From the NCBI RefSeq assembly GCF_022230885.1, contig NZ_JAKGCT010000004.1:1860001-1924000 (forward strand): 64,000 nt of DNA, read 5' to 3'. A model generated the notes under the pieces. That model saw only the letters and a list, made by a program, of their open reading frames with translations. It searched no databases and was not told the origin of the DNA. Below, piece after piece: positions 9,817 to 22,468 of the stretch (the first letter of the stretch is position 1; the number at the start of each line of letters is the position of its first letter). A program made the translations under genes and the position numbers. This stretch comes from Paenalcaligenes niemegkensis. GTDB lineage: Bacteria; Pseudomonadota; Gammaproteobacteria; Burkholderiales; Burkholderiaceae_B.

Positions 9817-9851
9817 ACATTAATTGATGAGTTAGACGCCCAGCTATAGAT

Positions 9852-11911
9852 TTAGCCTGTCTTATTCAATAAGTCTTTCAAACGTCCCAATCGCTCTTTA
9901 GGACTGAGAGCCTTATCCTCCGGACTTTCGGTAATGGCCATTGCCTCTAGCGCCATTTCTTCGATGAACCGGGACTGCTCACGCACCACGTACTCACGAG
10001 CACGACGGCGACGCTTGCACCAGCTCAAACGTAAGCTACGCTGTGCACGGGTAATTCCTACATACATAAGGCGGCGCTCTTCTTGCACGCGGCCTAGCAT
10101 CACAACTTGCTCGTCATCGCCAAAATCCTCGTCATCCCGTCCCAGGTGGGGCAACAGCCCTTCTTCCACACCCACCAAAAACACATGCGGATACTCCAGG
10201 CCTTTGGAGGCATGCAAAGTCGAAAGCCTGACTGCATCAGGCTCTTCTTCGTCTTCATTTCGCTCAAGCATAGTGACCAGTGTCACATGCTGCACGAGTT
10301 CTCTCAAACTCATTCCGTCCTCGGATGCCTTTCGCTTTAACCACCCCACCAGCTCCAGGACGTTAGTCCAGCGAGACTGGGCCGGACGCTCATCGAATAA
10401 ATCATAGAGATACCGCTCGTAATCAATGGCATTCAACAGTTCGTCAAGGAGCTCGTCGGCTTGTGCCTGCGCGTGCTCAGCCTTATCCCGGATTCGCCGG
10501 ATAAACTCGGCAAAGGTTTGCAAAGGCTGCAACTGGCGCTCTGCCAGGTTATCAGTCAGGGCAATTTCAAAAACAGCTTCGAATAAAGAGCAGCCACGCT
10601 GCGAGGCAAATTCACCCAGTTTCTGCAGTGTGGTTTGTCCAATCCCACGCCGAGGCGTCGTAGCAGCGCGAATAAACGCAGGATCGTCCTGATCATTGGC
10701 GATCAGGCGCAAGTAAGCCAAGACATCACGAATTTCCGCTTTATCAAAAAAGCTTTGGCCCCCGGATATAACATAGGGAATACGCAAGTCGCGCAAGGTT
10801 TGCTCAAAGATTCTAGCCTGATGATTGCTGCGATACAGCACCGCAAAATCCCGCCACATGGCCTTGCGATCAAAACGTTCAGCCGACAGGCTTACCCCAC
10901 CCACTCGGCCTCGGCTTGTTCATTGTCAGCCGCCTTAACACGAATACTTTCGCCCACCCCCAAATCGGACCATAGCTTTTTACCGAAGACTACCGGATTA
11001 TGCGCAATAACATTGTTGGCCGCCGCCAGGATTCGCTGTACCGAGCGGTAGTTTTGCTCGAGCTTGATCAACTTTAAGTTACTGAAGTCGTGTTCTAACC
11101 GTTCGAGATTTTCCACAGTCGCACCCCGCCATGCGTAAATGGCCTGATCATCATCGCCTACCGCCGTAAACATGCCCCTGGAGCCTACCAGCCCCATTAG
11201 AAACCGATATTGACATAAGTTGGTATCCTGGTACTCGTCTACAAGCAAATAGTGAACACGGGCCTGCCAGCGCTCGCGGACCTCGGCATGTACTTCGAGA
11301 ATTTGAGCGGGCAAACGCACAAGATCATCAAAATCAACAGCTTGATAGGCCTCAAGCGTGGCACAGTAGCTGCGATAGACTTTAGCAGCCTCGATCTGAC
11401 TAGGGGTGTTGGCAATGCGTTCTGCTGCATCGGGATTGAGCAAGGCGTTTTTCCACAAGGAGATTTCTTGCTGGACGCCTCGCAAGCGCGACTTGTCGGT
11501 TGTGGCCAGCAGTTCTTGTATGATCCCCAGGCTGTCATTGGCGTCCATAATCGAGAAACTGCTTTTTAGCCCAACATATTTAGCCTCTTCACGAAGAAAA
11601 CGCAGCCCCAACGAGTGAAAGGTACTGACCGTAATGCCTCTGGCCAGCTTACGATCAACAAGCTGCATTAGGCGCTCATTCATTTCACGTGCGGCTTTAT
11701 TGGTGAAAGTAAGCGCAACGACATTGCGCCCACTATAGCCACACTCACGTAATAAATAGGCGATTTTTTGCGTGATAACGCGGGTTTTACCACTCCCTGC
11801 CCCGGCCAGCACCAAGGCAGGGCCATCGAGATACAGTACCGCCTCGCGTTGGCGGGCGTTCATGTCATCAGGGACAGTTTGAGCCAATTTGTTTTGGGTA
11901 AGTTCTGACAC
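9852..11911 (-). CDS. rep: ATP-dependent DNA helicase Rep (UvrD family), frameshifted
   Basis: 686 aa when repaired, the normal size for Rep. Superfamily 1A 3'-5' helicase used in fork restart. Walker A AGAGSGKTR near residue 37, VDEYQDTN (motif II) near 225, DDDQAIYAWRGA (III), and near the C-terminal half VRLSTLHASKGLEYPHVFL and YVGITRAQRSL (V, VI). The frame breaks in the C4 run at 10895-10898 (G4 in the coding strand): one more G joins EAEWVG to GVSLSAERFD. Start is a GTG at 11911 with AAGAAG upstream. It lies 12 bases after priA, so both replication-restart genes form one operon. Confidence 0.88.
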
Positions 11912-11923
11912 GGGCTTCTTGGG

Positions 11924-14026
11924 TTATATCTCTAGCGGATCAACTTCTAGCACCCATCGCACTTTATGTTCGCGCCCCAGCTGATGAAGCTCGAAGCCCC
12001 ACGCGCGCAGGAACAATTGCAGTGATGGGCGGTGAGTACTTTCAATTAATAATTGTGCTCGCTCTACATTTGCAACCCTGACAATACGTAAAGGCACCGG
12101 ATCGTACAATCTTACTTGCTCGGTACCCGGTAGCGCAGGATTGAATTTCTGCGGCAAATCGCGCGCCGCAGTCAAGAATGACAAGGCTACGGCAAGCTCT
12201 TTAGATTCAGCTGTTAACAAGGCTTGAAAAGCAAATGGAGGTAAAGCAATGGCTTCCCGTTCGGCCAGGGCGTTGTGCGCAAACCCTGCGTAGTCGTGCT
12301 TGATCAACGACTGATATACACTTTGCTCAGGGTATTCTGTCTGAATTAAAACGCGTGCGCCGCCGGTATGACGCCCTGCTCGTCCAGCTACCTGCATTAG
12401 CTGAGCGAACAAGCGCTCTGGCGCCCTGAAGTCTTGAGCAAACAGCATTGTGTCGGCATTAAGCACAACCACTAAGCCCAGATTGGCAAAATCATGCCCT
12501 TTGGCCACCATTTGCGTGCCTACAAGTATATCAACCTCGCCGGCATGAACTTGAGCAAACAAGGCTTCGGCTTCTCCCTTGCGCCGCGTGCTATCCGCAT
12601 CGATACGTATTATGCGGGCTGCAGGAAAGTGCTCTGCCAAGAACTCTTCAATACGTTGGGTACCACGCCCCATGGGCTTGAGGTCTTGATCCCGGCAGTC
12701 AGGACAATGCTTTGGAGTCGGCGTCTGAAAACCACAATGATGGCATTGCAGATAAGAGCGTCCGATGGGTGATCTGTGCATTACCGTGTAGGCGCTACAG
12801 CGGGTGCATTGACTGACCCAACCACAAGAACTGCAATTTAATACTGGCGAATAGCCCCGTCGATTAATAAACACCAGAGCTTGTTGTTCTTGATCAAGAC
12901 TATGCTGAATAGCTTTTAATAACTGCGGTGAAAAACCTTGCTCTAATTGGGCACGCCTGGTGTCAATCAAGGTGATATCAGGCATGGATACGGCACGCGC
13001 GCGATGCGTCAGGCTGCAGAGTTTATAGCGGCCCGCCTTGGCATGAGCCCAGCTTTCCAGAGATGGGGTAGCCGACCCCAGCACCACCGGAACACCAGCT
13101 TGATGGCCACGCCAGACAGCAAGATCACGCGCTGAATAGCGCAGACCTTCCTGCTGTTTATATGAGGTGTCATGCTCTTCATCAACAATAATCAAGCCCA
13201 GGTCTGGCAACGGCGTAAAAATAGAGAGACGTGTCCCCAGCAACACTTTGGCTTGTCCGGAGCTAATGGCTAACCATGCCCTTAAACGCTGTCCTTCCGA
13301 CAAGCCACTGTGCAGAACCGCCAGTTCGTATTCGCCGTCGTTGTGCTGTAAGCGTCGTCGCAACGCCAGCTCAAACTGTGGAGTAAGATTTATTTCAGGC
13401 ACCATAAATAGCACCTGCTTACCGCGAGCCAATACTTTTAAAGCGGCATCTAGATAGACTTCTGTTTTCCCGCTGCCCGTTACACCGAACAGCAAGATGG
13501 TGTTTGCGCTGCCTGTATCCAGAATGGCTGCCGCCGCTGCAGTCTGCTCATCGTTAAGCTGAGGCGGCACATCACTTGCCACCTTGGCCAATGCGCGAAC
13601 TTTACGCTTAGCCAGCCGCGCTACGGGCCCGCCCGCCGCCAGCTTGCCGGTATAGGCCGACAATTTACGCAAACTGGCAGGAAGCACTGGAAGAATAACC
13701 TCACCCAGAGGACGCTGATAATAACTGGCTGCAAATCTGGCCATATCCAGCCACTGCGTTGACAAAGGTGGAGTGTCCTCCAGAACTTCGTCGACAGCCT
13801 TCACTTTATCTGCGGCGAAATTAGGTTGATCAGGGTTACTGACAACCACGCCAATCACTTTACGACGACCGAAATTGACGATGACCCTACAGCCAACAGC
13901 GACGGGCTCATCATGAAAATAATCAAAGACAGCGTCTATGGGTACATCCAGCGCGACGCCCAGCCAAAACCGGCTAGTGACTTGAGAATCAAGTGATGCA
14001 GAAACGGAAGTATTCTGTGCGCCCAT
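11924..14026 (-). CDS. priA: Primosomal protein N' (replication restart helicase PriA)
   Basis: 700-aa intact protein. N-terminal 3'-DNA-binding domain, then a DEAD-like helicase: Walker A GVTGSGKTE near residue 180, DEEH motif in VDEEHDTSYKQQEG, and the eight-cysteine zinc-binding insertion (CSSCGWVSQCTRC ... CHHCGF ... CPDC) around residues 405-450, followed by GRGTQRIEE. PriA recognises stalled forks and loads the replicative helicase. ATG at 14026 has only a weak ribosome site. Followed directly by rep. Confidence 0.95.
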   Translation of the reverse strand: MGAQNTSVSASLDSQVTSRFWLGVALDVPIDAVFDYFHDEPVAVGCRVIVNFGRRKVIGVVVSNPDQPNFAADKVKAVDEVLEDTPPLSTQWLDMARFAASYYQRPLGEVILPVLPASLRKLSAYTGKLAAGGPVARLAKRKVRALAKVASDVPPQLNDEQTAAAAAILDTGSANTILLFGVTGSGKTEVYLDAALKVLARGKQVLFMVPEINLTPQFELALRRRLQHNDGEYELAVLHSGLSEGQRLRAWLAISSGQAKVLLGTRLSIFTPLPDLGLIIVDEEHDTSYKQQEGLRYSARDLAVWRGHQAGVPVVLGSATPSLESWAHAKAGRYKLCSLTHRARAVSMPDITLIDTRRAQLEQGFSPQLLKAIQHSLDQEQQALVFINRRGYSPVLNCSSCGWVSQCTRCSAYTVMHRSPIGRSYLQCHHCGFQTPTPKHCPDCRDQDLKPMGRGTQRIEEFLAEHFPAARIIRIDADSTRRKGEAEALFAQVHAGEVDILVGTQMVAKGHDFANLGLVVVLNADTMLFAQDFRAPERLFAQLMQVAGRAGRHTGGARVLIQTEYPEQSVYQSLIKHDYAGFAHNALAEREAIALPPFAFQALLTAESKELAVALSFLTAARDLPQKFNPALPGTEQVRLYDPVPLRIVRVANVERAQLLIESTHRPSLQLFLRAWGFELHQLGREHKVRWVLEVDPLEI

Positions 14027-14335
14027 GAGCTAAATACACCAATACAAAGAATGCAGGAGGGGGCAGCCAACGCCTTGCTGAGCCTAGACCACGAGCCTGT
14101 GGATAACTTTGGGGAGAATTCAGGTAAAAACCCAAGACAAGCTGTGGATAGCTTACTGTGAATATAAACAGTATACTTGCGAATTCAGCAAAGTACGATA
14201 TAAATCAATAACTTACAGGCTTTCGTTCGTGTTTAACCTGAACTGGAATAAATACAGCAATTCGAACTGAAAAATGTGCACAACCCGTGCAAAGTAAATT
14301 TTAAAAGGGCCGTAAGGCCCCTTTAAACAACAGAT
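14027..14335. other. Intergenic region with two DnaA-box-like sites
   Basis: 309 bases without a gene between hemE and priA. It contains TGTGGATAA at 14098-14106 (exact reverse complement of the consensus DnaA box TTATCCACA) and TGTGGATAG at 14143-14151 (one mismatch), both in the same orientation 45 bp apart. The priA promoter must lie here. The hemE terminator is at the left end. Nothing else seen. Confidence 0.45.
14303..14323 (-). terminator. Intrinsic terminator of hemE
   Basis: On the minus strand AAGGGGCCTTACGGCCCTTTT forms a short GC-rich stem with a TTAC loop followed by T4, A4 and T3, 13 bases past the hemE stop. Confidence 0.75.
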
Positions 14336-15409
14336 CTACTTATGCATTTGTGCGCTGTAACTATGAACTTCGTCTACAAGAATTTTTACGGCCTCAGGAG
14401 GGGTAAAGCGAGAAATCCCGTGCCCGAAATTAAACACATGGCCCCCTGAGCCTACATCACCAAAATCATCTATTACCCGGCGAACTTCACGACGGATAGC
14501 CGCTTCGCCACCGAACATAGTCATAGGATCAAGATTGCCCTGGAATGCGACAGAATCATTCACTCTTTTTCGGGCCTGAGCCAGGTTAACAGTCCAGTCG
14601 ACTCCGACTGCATCACTACCACATTGCGCGATATCTTCCAGCCATTGGCCGCCACCTTTAGTAAACACAATAGCAGGAATCCGCTTGCCGTTATGCTCGC
14701 GGATTAAACCATCGACCACGCGCTTTGTGTACTGGAGCGAAAACTCCTGGAACAGGCTGTCAGATAACACGCCGCCCCAGCTATCAAAAATCATGGCAGC
14801 TTGCGCACCTGCCTCAATTTGCTGATTCAGATATTGAATTGTGGTGTCTGCATTAATTTGCAGCATACGATGCACCAAATCTGGGCGGCTGTACATCATA
14901 CCCTTGATTAACCGGTAATCTTGAGAACCCTGCCCTTCTACCATGTAGCAGGCAATCGTCCAGGGGCTACCTGCAAAACCTATCAGGGGCACCTTTCCGT
15001 CCAGCTCTTTACGAATAAGCTCTACCGCGTCAAAAACGTACTGCAATTTGGCCATATCCGGGATCTCGAGCTTGGCTACATCAGCCTCTGTACGCACCGG
15101 ATGCGCAAAGCGCGGGCCCTCGCCTTCGACAAAATCCAGACCTAACCCCATAGCATGAGGAATAGTGAGAATATCTGAAAACAGAATTGCCGCGTCGAGA
15201 TCAAAGCGGCGCAAGGGCTGCAAAGTAACTTCGCAGGCATACTCACGATTCTGGGCAAGATTCATGAATGAACCTGCCTCAGCGCGAGTGGCGCGATACT
15301 CAGGCAGGTAACGTCCGGCCTGGCGCATTAACCAAACCGGCGTATATGGAACAGGCTCACGCAACAAGGAGCGGATTAAGACATCGTTTTTAAGTTCTGG
15401 TAAAGACAC
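14336..15409 (-). CDS. hemE: Uroporphyrinogen decarboxylase
   Basis: 357 aa, full family length. Decarboxylates the four acetate groups of uroporphyrinogen III to give coproporphyrinogen III in haem synthesis; cytosolic. The N-terminal signature [16 protein letters not shown] (about residues 24-39, with the substrate-binding Arg residues) and the [10 protein letters not shown] segment with the essential Asp (about residue 78) are intact. [19 protein letters not shown] near residue 145 is also typical. Single gene ending in its own terminator. Confidence 0.97.
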   Translation of the reverse strand: MSLPELKNDVLIRSLLREPVPYTPVWLMRQAGRYLPEYRATRAEAGSFMNLAQNREYACEVTLQPLRRFDLDAAILFSDILTIPHAMGLGLDFVEGEGPRFAHPVRTEADVAKLEIPDMAKLQYVFDAVELIRKELDGKVPLIGFAGSPWTIACYMVEGQGSQDYRLIKGMMYSRPDLVHRMLQINADTTIQYLNQQIEAGAQAAMIFDSWGGVLSDSLFQEFSLQYTKRVVDGLIREHNGKRIPAIVFTKGGGQWLEDIAQCGSDAVGVDWTVNLAQARKRVNDSVAFQGNLDPMTMFGGEAAIRREVRRVIDDFGDVGSGGHVFNFGHGISRFTPPEAVKILVDEVHSYSAQMHK

Positions 15410-15441
15410 GGCAATCCCTATGTGAAAAATGCCTAATGATT

Positions 15442-16245
15442 TTAACCATCAGTATGTGTATCGAGTGCTGATGCAGATTTAAATACATCAGCTTTTATAT
15501 CGTGTTTACGCATCAAAGCCCAAAAAGCACGCCTATGCTTTTGCACAGAGCGCGCTGCCATCGCGATATTACCCGAACTGCGACCTAATGCGGCTCGTAT
15601 ATAGGCCTGTTCAAAACGGGCAACAACAACTGCCTTGGCTTGCTGAAAGGATTCGCGCGACGTAGCATAGCGGGTAGCCACAGCAGCAGCGTAGGCTTCA
15701 AGCGTGGCACCATTCTGGTGCAAAATAGTGGCGCACAATCGATCTTCCTCTGGACTTTGTCCAGCCCCTACAAAAGCAGGATTCAGCGCTTGGTATTGCC
15801 CACCAACAGCCTCTTCCAGTGCCATAGCAGCATGCCTATTCCGCTTCAGCATTTGGATGCGTATCCGGAGCTCTTCAATGCAGATAGGCGTCCGTAAAAA
15901 ATCAACAATGCCCAATTTAAGCAAGTCGTTTAACGCTGCCGCCTTTACATTGCAAACTAAAGCAAATATCGGTGTCTGCAGTATAGACTGCGCGAACATG
16001 AGGCTTTTACGCGCCCACACTAAGTTATCGTGCGTAATAAGTAAAATACAAGCATCAAACCGCATCAGATGCATTGCCATAGCACGCAGCGTTTGTTCGC
16101 TCGATGCGATGGTAGGCAGAGCCAGATGCGCACTATTCAGCACCTGCAGGCTTAAACGGCCTTGCGCATAACTACCTGAGTAACCAAGCGCCCATTGCGG
16201 ATTATTATCGAGAACCAGTAACGCACAATCCATTTGATCATTCAC
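15442..16245 (-). CDS. Response-regulator-like protein with C-terminal Fis-type helix-turn-helix
   Basis: 267 aa. The first 130 residues follow a receiver-domain pattern (hydrophobic strands, [19 protein letters not shown] near the end), but the phospho-acceptor Asp is not clear and the conserved Lys-Pro is Arg-Thr-Pro, so phosphorylation control is doubtful. The last 45 residues form a Fis-like helix-turn-helix ([19 protein letters not shown], then [14 protein letters not shown]). I prefer the GTG at 16245, six bases after GGAG; ATG 16233 is an alternative. Sits between hemE and the ATP synthase operon with no obvious partner kinase. Function unknown beyond probable transcription control. 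Confidence 0.65.
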   Translation of the reverse strand: MNDQMDCALLVLDNNPQWALGYSGSYAQGRLSLQVLNSAHLALPTIASSEQTLRAMAMHLMRFDACILLITHDNLVWARKSLMFAQSILQTPIFALVCNVKAAALNDLLKLGIVDFLRTPICIEELRIRIQMLKRNRHAAMALEEAVGGQYQALNPAFVGAGQSPEEDRLCATILHQNGATLEAYAAAVATRYATSRESFQQAKAVVVARFEQAYIRAALGRSSGNIAMAARSVQKHRRAFWALMRKHDIKADVFKSASALDTHTDG

Positions 16246-16404
16246 CACCTTCTCCGACCTTGTTGAGTTGAATAAAAGTAAAAGCCAATTGCTTTTCGTA
16301 CTGTAAGAAAAGCTGGCACTTACCACAATTCGCACTTATAACAACTCGGAAACTACGTAGAGCCTGATCTACTTTGGGCTAACTTAAGATACTGACAACA
16401 AATA

Positions 16405-16432
16405 AAAGCAGGCGCCCAAAGGCGCCTGCTTT
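16405..16432 (-). terminator. Terminator of the ATP synthase operon
   Basis: Perfect 12-bp GC-rich stem AAAGCAGGCGCC/GGCGCCTGCTTT with CAAA loop, 30 bases after atpC; on the minus strand it is followed by a short A/T-rich tail. Confidence 0.85.
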
Positions 16433-16461
16433 AGAGAAACCTTAGCGGTTCACCTACAGAA

Positions 16462-16884
16462 TCAGTGACGCGAGGTTTGCTTGAATCGACGTGCAGCTGC
16501 TGCCTGGGCAGCAAGCATCGCTAACTCGGCTTCCACCACCGCGATATCTGATTGCTCTTTGGTATTTCGCAAAGCTTCCTCTGCACGAGCACGAGCTTCC
16601 AGGGCCTTGGATTCGTCAAGATCAGTGGCACGAATAGCCGTGTCTGACAATACCGTAACCTTACCCGGCTGAACTTCGAGAATACCGCCAGCCACAAAGA
16701 TATGCTCTTCGTGGCCGTCGGCCATAACGATCTTCAGCGTGCCGGGACGGATGCGCGAAATCAATGGTGTGTGGCCGGGCAAAATACCTAATTCGCCAGA
16801 CTCGCCGGGAAGCACCACAAAAGTAGCTTCGCCGGTAAACATTGATTTTTCGGCGCTGACCACGTCAACATGAAGAGTAGCCAT
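16462..16884 (-). CDS. atpC: ATP synthase F1 epsilon subunit
   Basis: 140 aa. Central-stalk subunit that couples rotation and inhibits ATP hydrolysis. N-terminal beta-sandwich with [20 protein letters not shown] (residues 25-43) and a C-terminal helical pair rich in Ala and Glu. Last gene of the atp operon, 9 bases after atpD. Confidence 0.97.
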   Translation of the reverse strand: MATLHVDVVSAEKSMFTGEATFVVLPGESGELGILPGHTPLISRIRPGTLKIVMADGHEEHIFVAGGILEVQPGKVTVLSDTAIRATDLDESKALEARARAEEALRNTKEQSDIAVVEAELAMLAAQAAAARRFKQTSRH

Positions 16885-16893
16885 GAGTATTCC

Positions 16894-18336
<1,443 letters not shown>

Positions 18337-19275
18337 TTATATGGTTAGCTGCAGCACTGCATTAAACGGCTGCAGCACCCCCACGATTTCAGAAATTTCT
18401 TTAGTAATTGCCGCTTGGCGGGTCTTGTTGTAGACCAGTTGCAGTTCGTCAATAACTTTTTTGGCGTTATCTGATGCTGATTTCATTGCAACCATACGCG
18501 CCGATTGCTCCGATGCCATGTTTTCGGCTACCGCCTGGAAGACCAGACCTTCTACGTAGCGCAATAACAGTTCATCGATTACTGTTTTGGAATCGGGTTC
18601 ATAGATGTAATCCCAACCGTATTCCGTTTTGAGTACGTTTGCGTCATTGGACACAGCAGTCTCACCGGCGGTCTGGAATGGATCATCCAGATTGCTGGGT
18701 AATGGCAACAAACGAATGAAGGTTGGGTCTTGCTTCATTGTGTTGACGAACCGGCTGGTCGCCAAATAAACCGCATCGATTTTACCGTCGACAAAATCAT
18801 CGATTTGCACTTTGATAGCACCGATCAACCGCTCAAGGTTTGGTTCGTCACCGAGCTGAACTTCCTGGGAAACCAGATTGGTACGAATACGAGCCAATGT
18901 TGAAGCAGCTTTACTTCCGAGCGCAGTTGCCTGCACGCGAACACCTTGCTCTTCGAACTCGCGCAAACGAGTCAACACCAACCGTAAAATATTGGTGTTC
19001 AAACCACCACAAAGCCCTTTATCGGTACTTACAACGACCACACCAACGGCTTTTAGCTCTTCGCGTTCAACCATGTAAGGGTGGGTGTAATCCGGGTGGG
19101 CCTGCATAAGATGTGCTGCAATTTCGCGCACCTTATCAGCATAAGGACGGCTTGCACGCATCCGCTCTTGCGCTTTGCGCATTTTGGATGCCGCAACCAT
19201 TTCCATGGCTTTAGTGATCTTGCTCGTGTTTTGCACGCTCTTGATCTTAGTACGAATTTCTTTAATTCCGGCCAT
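18337..19275 (-). CDS. atpG: ATP synthase F1 gamma subunit
   Basis: 312 aa. Rotor shaft subunit. Typical N-terminus [26 protein letters not shown] and C-terminus with the [15 protein letters not shown] signature (here [13 protein letters not shown]; the usual final Gly-Ala pair differs). A GTG precedes the ATG by one codon; I use the ATG at 19275 by family comparison. The divergence at the very end after SEIVG is odd for a highly conserved tail and could reflect one more indel near 18370. Confidence 0.93.
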   Translation of the reverse strand: MAGIKEIRTKIKSVQNTSKITKAMEMVAASKMRKAQERMRASRPYADKVREIAAHLMQAHPDYTHPYMVEREELKAVGVVVVSTDKGLCGGLNTNILRLVLTRLREFEEQGVRVQATALGSKAASTLARIRTNLVSQEVQLGDEPNLERLIGAIKVQIDDFVDGKIDAVYLATSRFVNTMKQDPTFIRLLPLPSNLDDPFQTAGETAVSNDANVLKTEYGWDYIYEPDSKTVIDELLLRYVEGLVFQAVAENMASEQSARMVAMKSASDNAKKVIDELQLVYNKTRQAAITKEISEIVGVLQPFNAVLQLTI

Positions 19276-19373
19276 CACACTTTCCTGTAAAGGCGTTATC
19301 GGGACAGGAAATACCTGTCCCTATAATTAGGGCGATACCACATAGGCAACCGCCCATGCCTTAGCCTGCAGAC

Positions 19374-20915
19374 TTAGAAAGCGCCATGCTTTTTGAAGTC
19401 TTCAATGGCGGCAACCAACTCGGCTTCGTCCTCTTTGCTGAGGTTGTTCGTATCTTCGATACGTTTAACCATTTCAGCATTCTTGTTGCGCAAGGAGTCT
19501 TTCAAAGCTTTTTCGAAAGGCAGCACTTGCTCAACTTCGAGGTCATCGAAGTAACCGTTGTTAACGGCAAACAGACTGACTGCCATTTCCCATACGGCCA
19601 GAGTCACATACTGAGGCTGCTTCAACAGCTCTACAACACGGCGACCACGCTCGAGCTGACGACGCGTAGCGTCGTCAAGGTCGGACGCAAACTGAGCAAA
19701 AGCAGCTAGTTCGCGATACTGTGCCAAGTCGGTACGAATACCACCCGACATTTTCTTGACCACTTTGGTTTGTGCGGCACCACCTACACGAGATACTGAA
19801 ATACCTGCGTTAATGGCTGGGCGTACACCAGCGTGGAACAGATCGGTTTCCAGGAAGATCTGACCATCAGTAATAGAAATTACGTTGGTTGGAACGAAAG
19901 CGGAAACGTCACCGGCCTGCGTCTCGATAATAGGGAGCGCGGTCAGCGAACCAGTCTTACCTTTGACGGCACCGTTGGTGAATTTTTCTACGTAGTCGGC
20001 ATTGACACGAGCGGCACGCTCTAGCAAGCGGGAGTGCAGGTAGAAAACATCGCCAGGATACGCTTCACGACCTGGAGGACGACGCAGCAACAAGGATACT
20101 TGGCGGTAGGCCCAGGCTTGTTTTGTTAAGTCATCGTACACAATCAGGGCGTCTTCACCACGATCGCGGAAGTATTCGCCCATCGTGCAGCCAGAATAGG
20201 GTGCCAAGTACTGCATAGCAGCGGACTCGGACGCCGCAGCAGCAACAATAATGGTGTATTCAAGCGCGCCATGCTCTTCGAGCTTGCGAACAACGTTACT
20301 GATTGTTGACGCCTTTTGACCAACCGCCACGTAAATGCAAGTAACGCCTTTACCTTTTTGGTTGATGATCGTATCAACAGCAACGGCTGTTTTACCTGTT
20401 TGACGGTCACCAATGATTAATTCGCGCTGACCACGGCCAATTGGCACCATGGAATCAATCGCCTTAATACCGGTTTGCAAAGGCTGGTCTACCGATTGAC
20501 GTGCAATAACGCCCGGCGCAACCTTTTCAATAACGTCAGTTTCTTTAGCGTTGATTGGGCCCTTACCATCGATAGGGTTACCCAGGGTATCAACTACGCG
20601 GCCGCGCAATTCGGGACCTACTGGCACTTCAAGAATACGCCCTGTGGTTTTTACAGGATCGCCTTCAGAAACACCTGTGTATTCACCCAAAATAACAGCA
20701 CCTACGGAGTCACGCTCTAAGTTTAGCGCCAAGCCGTAAACGTTGTTGGGGAACTCGAGCATTTCGCCCTGCATCACATCGGATAAACCGTGGATGCGTG
20801 TAATACCGTCGGTCACGGAAACAACCGTGCCTTGCGTGCGAATGTCTGTTGACGTGCTCAGGCCTTCAATACGGCTTTTGAGCAGTTCGCTGATCTCAGA
20901 CGGGTTAAGTTGCAT
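19374..20915 (-). CDS. atpA: ATP synthase F1 alpha subunit
   Basis: 513 aa, intact. Regulatory nucleotide-binding subunit alternating with beta. P-loop GDRQTGKTA near residue 169 and signature [17 protein letters not shown] near residue 365. The ends match the family ([13 protein letters not shown] ... EDFKKHGAF). Confidence 0.98.
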   Translation of the reverse strand: MQLNPSEISELLKSRIEGLSTSTDIRTQGTVVSVTDGITRIHGLSDVMQGEMLEFPNNVYGLALNLERDSVGAVILGEYTGVSEGDPVKTTGRILEVPVGPELRGRVVDTLGNPIDGKGPINAKETDVIEKVAPGVIARQSVDQPLQTGIKAIDSMVPIGRGQRELIIGDRQTGKTAVAVDTIINQKGKGVTCIYVAVGQKASTISNVVRKLEEHGALEYTIIVAAAASESAAMQYLAPYSGCTMGEYFRDRGEDALIVYDDLTKQAWAYRQVSLLLRRPPGREAYPGDVFYLHSRLLERAARVNADYVEKFTNGAVKGKTGSLTALPIIETQAGDVSAFVPTNVISITDGQIFLETDLFHAGVRPAINAGISVSRVGGAAQTKVVKKMSGGIRTDLAQYRELAAFAQFASDLDDATRRQLERGRRVVELLKQPQYVTLAVWEMAVSLFAVNNGYFDDLEVEQVLPFEKALKDSLRNKNAEMVKRIEDTNNLSKEDEAELVAAIEDFKKHGAF

Positions 20916-20951
20916 GTTCAGACTCCTGGAATCCTGTATTCTGGCCCGCCA

Positions 20952-21489
20952 TCAGGCTGCCAGTGTGTCGCGCATGCCGGCCAACCGGGCCTGCACGGAA
21001 GTGTCAAGTACCTGGTCACCAACCATCACGCGAACGCCACCGATCAGATCAGCGTCAACGGTAACCTCGGGCTTTAGCTTCAAGCCGAATTTTTTTCGAG
21101 TGCGGCGACTAGTTCGTTTACCTGAGCTTCCTCTAGGGGAAAGCACTGGTGATACGTGCTAATGCACTACCTTCGAGTTTGTGTTTTAAAAACTCAAATT
21201 GCTCAGCAATTTGCGGCAAGAGCAACAAACGCTCGTTGTCGATTAGCAATTCGAGGAAGTTCCGCGCCTTATCGGTAAGCGGAGTTTTAATCAGACCCGA
21301 GAAAAGCTCAAGACGCTGTTGATTAGTGAAAGCAGGTGTAGTCAGTGCTTCGCTAACATCAGAGAGATCGGCCACCTGAGCCATTTCGGACAACAGGGCC
21401 GACCACTGCTCGAGTACACCTTGCTCGTTGCCAACTGCAGCAAACAAGGCCTCAGCATAAGGTCTGGCAATAGTCGATAGTTCAGCCAT
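20952..21489 (-). CDS. atpH: ATP synthase delta subunit, two frameshifts
   Basis: 179 aa after repair, exactly family length. Connects F1 to the peripheral stalk. The N-terminal half ([19 protein letters not shown]) stops at SAFP. Adding one base to the G4 run at 21136-21139 gives [18 protein letters not shown], and adding one to the T7 run at 21090-21096 gives [15 protein letters not shown] and the intact tail [20 protein letters not shown]. Two separate breaks in one essential gene are best explained as sequence errors. Confidence 0.9.
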
Positions 21490-21503
21490 GGCCTACCTTC
21501 AGA

Positions 21504-21974
21504 TTAAAGTTCAGCTTTAAGCTGCTCTAGCAGCTGGGCGTGCGCATTAGCGTCAACCTCGCGTCGCAAAATTTGCTCAGCGCCTTTAACTGCCAATACA
21601 GCAACGTCATCACGCAAACCATCGCGTAAACGTTGTACTTCCTGTACAGCGTCCTGGCGCGCTTGTGCGATGATACGGGCCTTTTCCTGCTCGGCCTCGC
21701 CACGTGCCTGCTCGATTAAAGCAGCAGCTTGTTTCTCGGCCTCGGCCAAGCGCGAATGGTTATCAGACTTGGCGGATGCTTCCATCAGACTGATTCGTGC
21801 CTGAGCCTGAGCTAGATCTGCTTTGCCTTTATCGGCAGCAGCAAGCCCATCGGCAATTTTCTGGCGACGATCATCGATTGCTCTCGTCAGTGGGGGCCAT
21901 ACGAATTTCATCGTAAACCACGCCAAGACGAAAAACACGATCATCTGAAAAAAGAGAGTCGCGTTTAAATTCAC
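21504..21974 (-). CDS. atpF: ATP synthase Fo b subunit
   Basis: 156 aa. Peripheral-stalk dimer: one N-terminal membrane helix ([20 protein letters not shown], about residues 6-25) followed by a long charged Ala/Gln/Glu-rich coiled coil. I start at the GTG at 21974 because AAGGGA lies 8 bases upstream and the family begins here; the open frame extends further but into intergenic sequence. Confidence 0.95.
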   Translation of the reverse strand: MNLNATLFFQMIVFFVLAWFTMKFVWPPLTRAIDDRRQKIADGLAAADKGKADLAQAQARISLMEASAKSDNHSRLAEAEKQAAALIEQARGEAEQEKARIIAQARQDAVQEVQRLRDGLRDDVAVLAVKGAEQILRREVDANAHAQLLEQLKAEL

Positions 21975-22116
21975 GGTCGTATCCCTTAAATACCACTTGT
22001 GCCCGGCATTTAGCCTGCCTGACACCATATATTCAAGTCGAGAGCGGCGCAATAATTAGGAGCACCGCTAGCCTCAACTGCCTGTCCGCCTTAGGGGCAG
22101 CGGACTCGCGCCGCTA

Positions 22117-22389
<273 letters not shown>

Positions 22390-22468
22390 TCAAAATTACT
22401 AAAAAACGGCGTAGCAGAAAACCTGATCTGCCTCCCGAGTTCGGTGTTAGGCCAAACCCGGATATTGA

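Noticed and set aside
14098..14151. DnaA-box pair as a replication origin
   Set aside because: Only two boxes, no AT-rich unwinding element cluster and no dnaA, dnaN, gyrB or parAB nearby.
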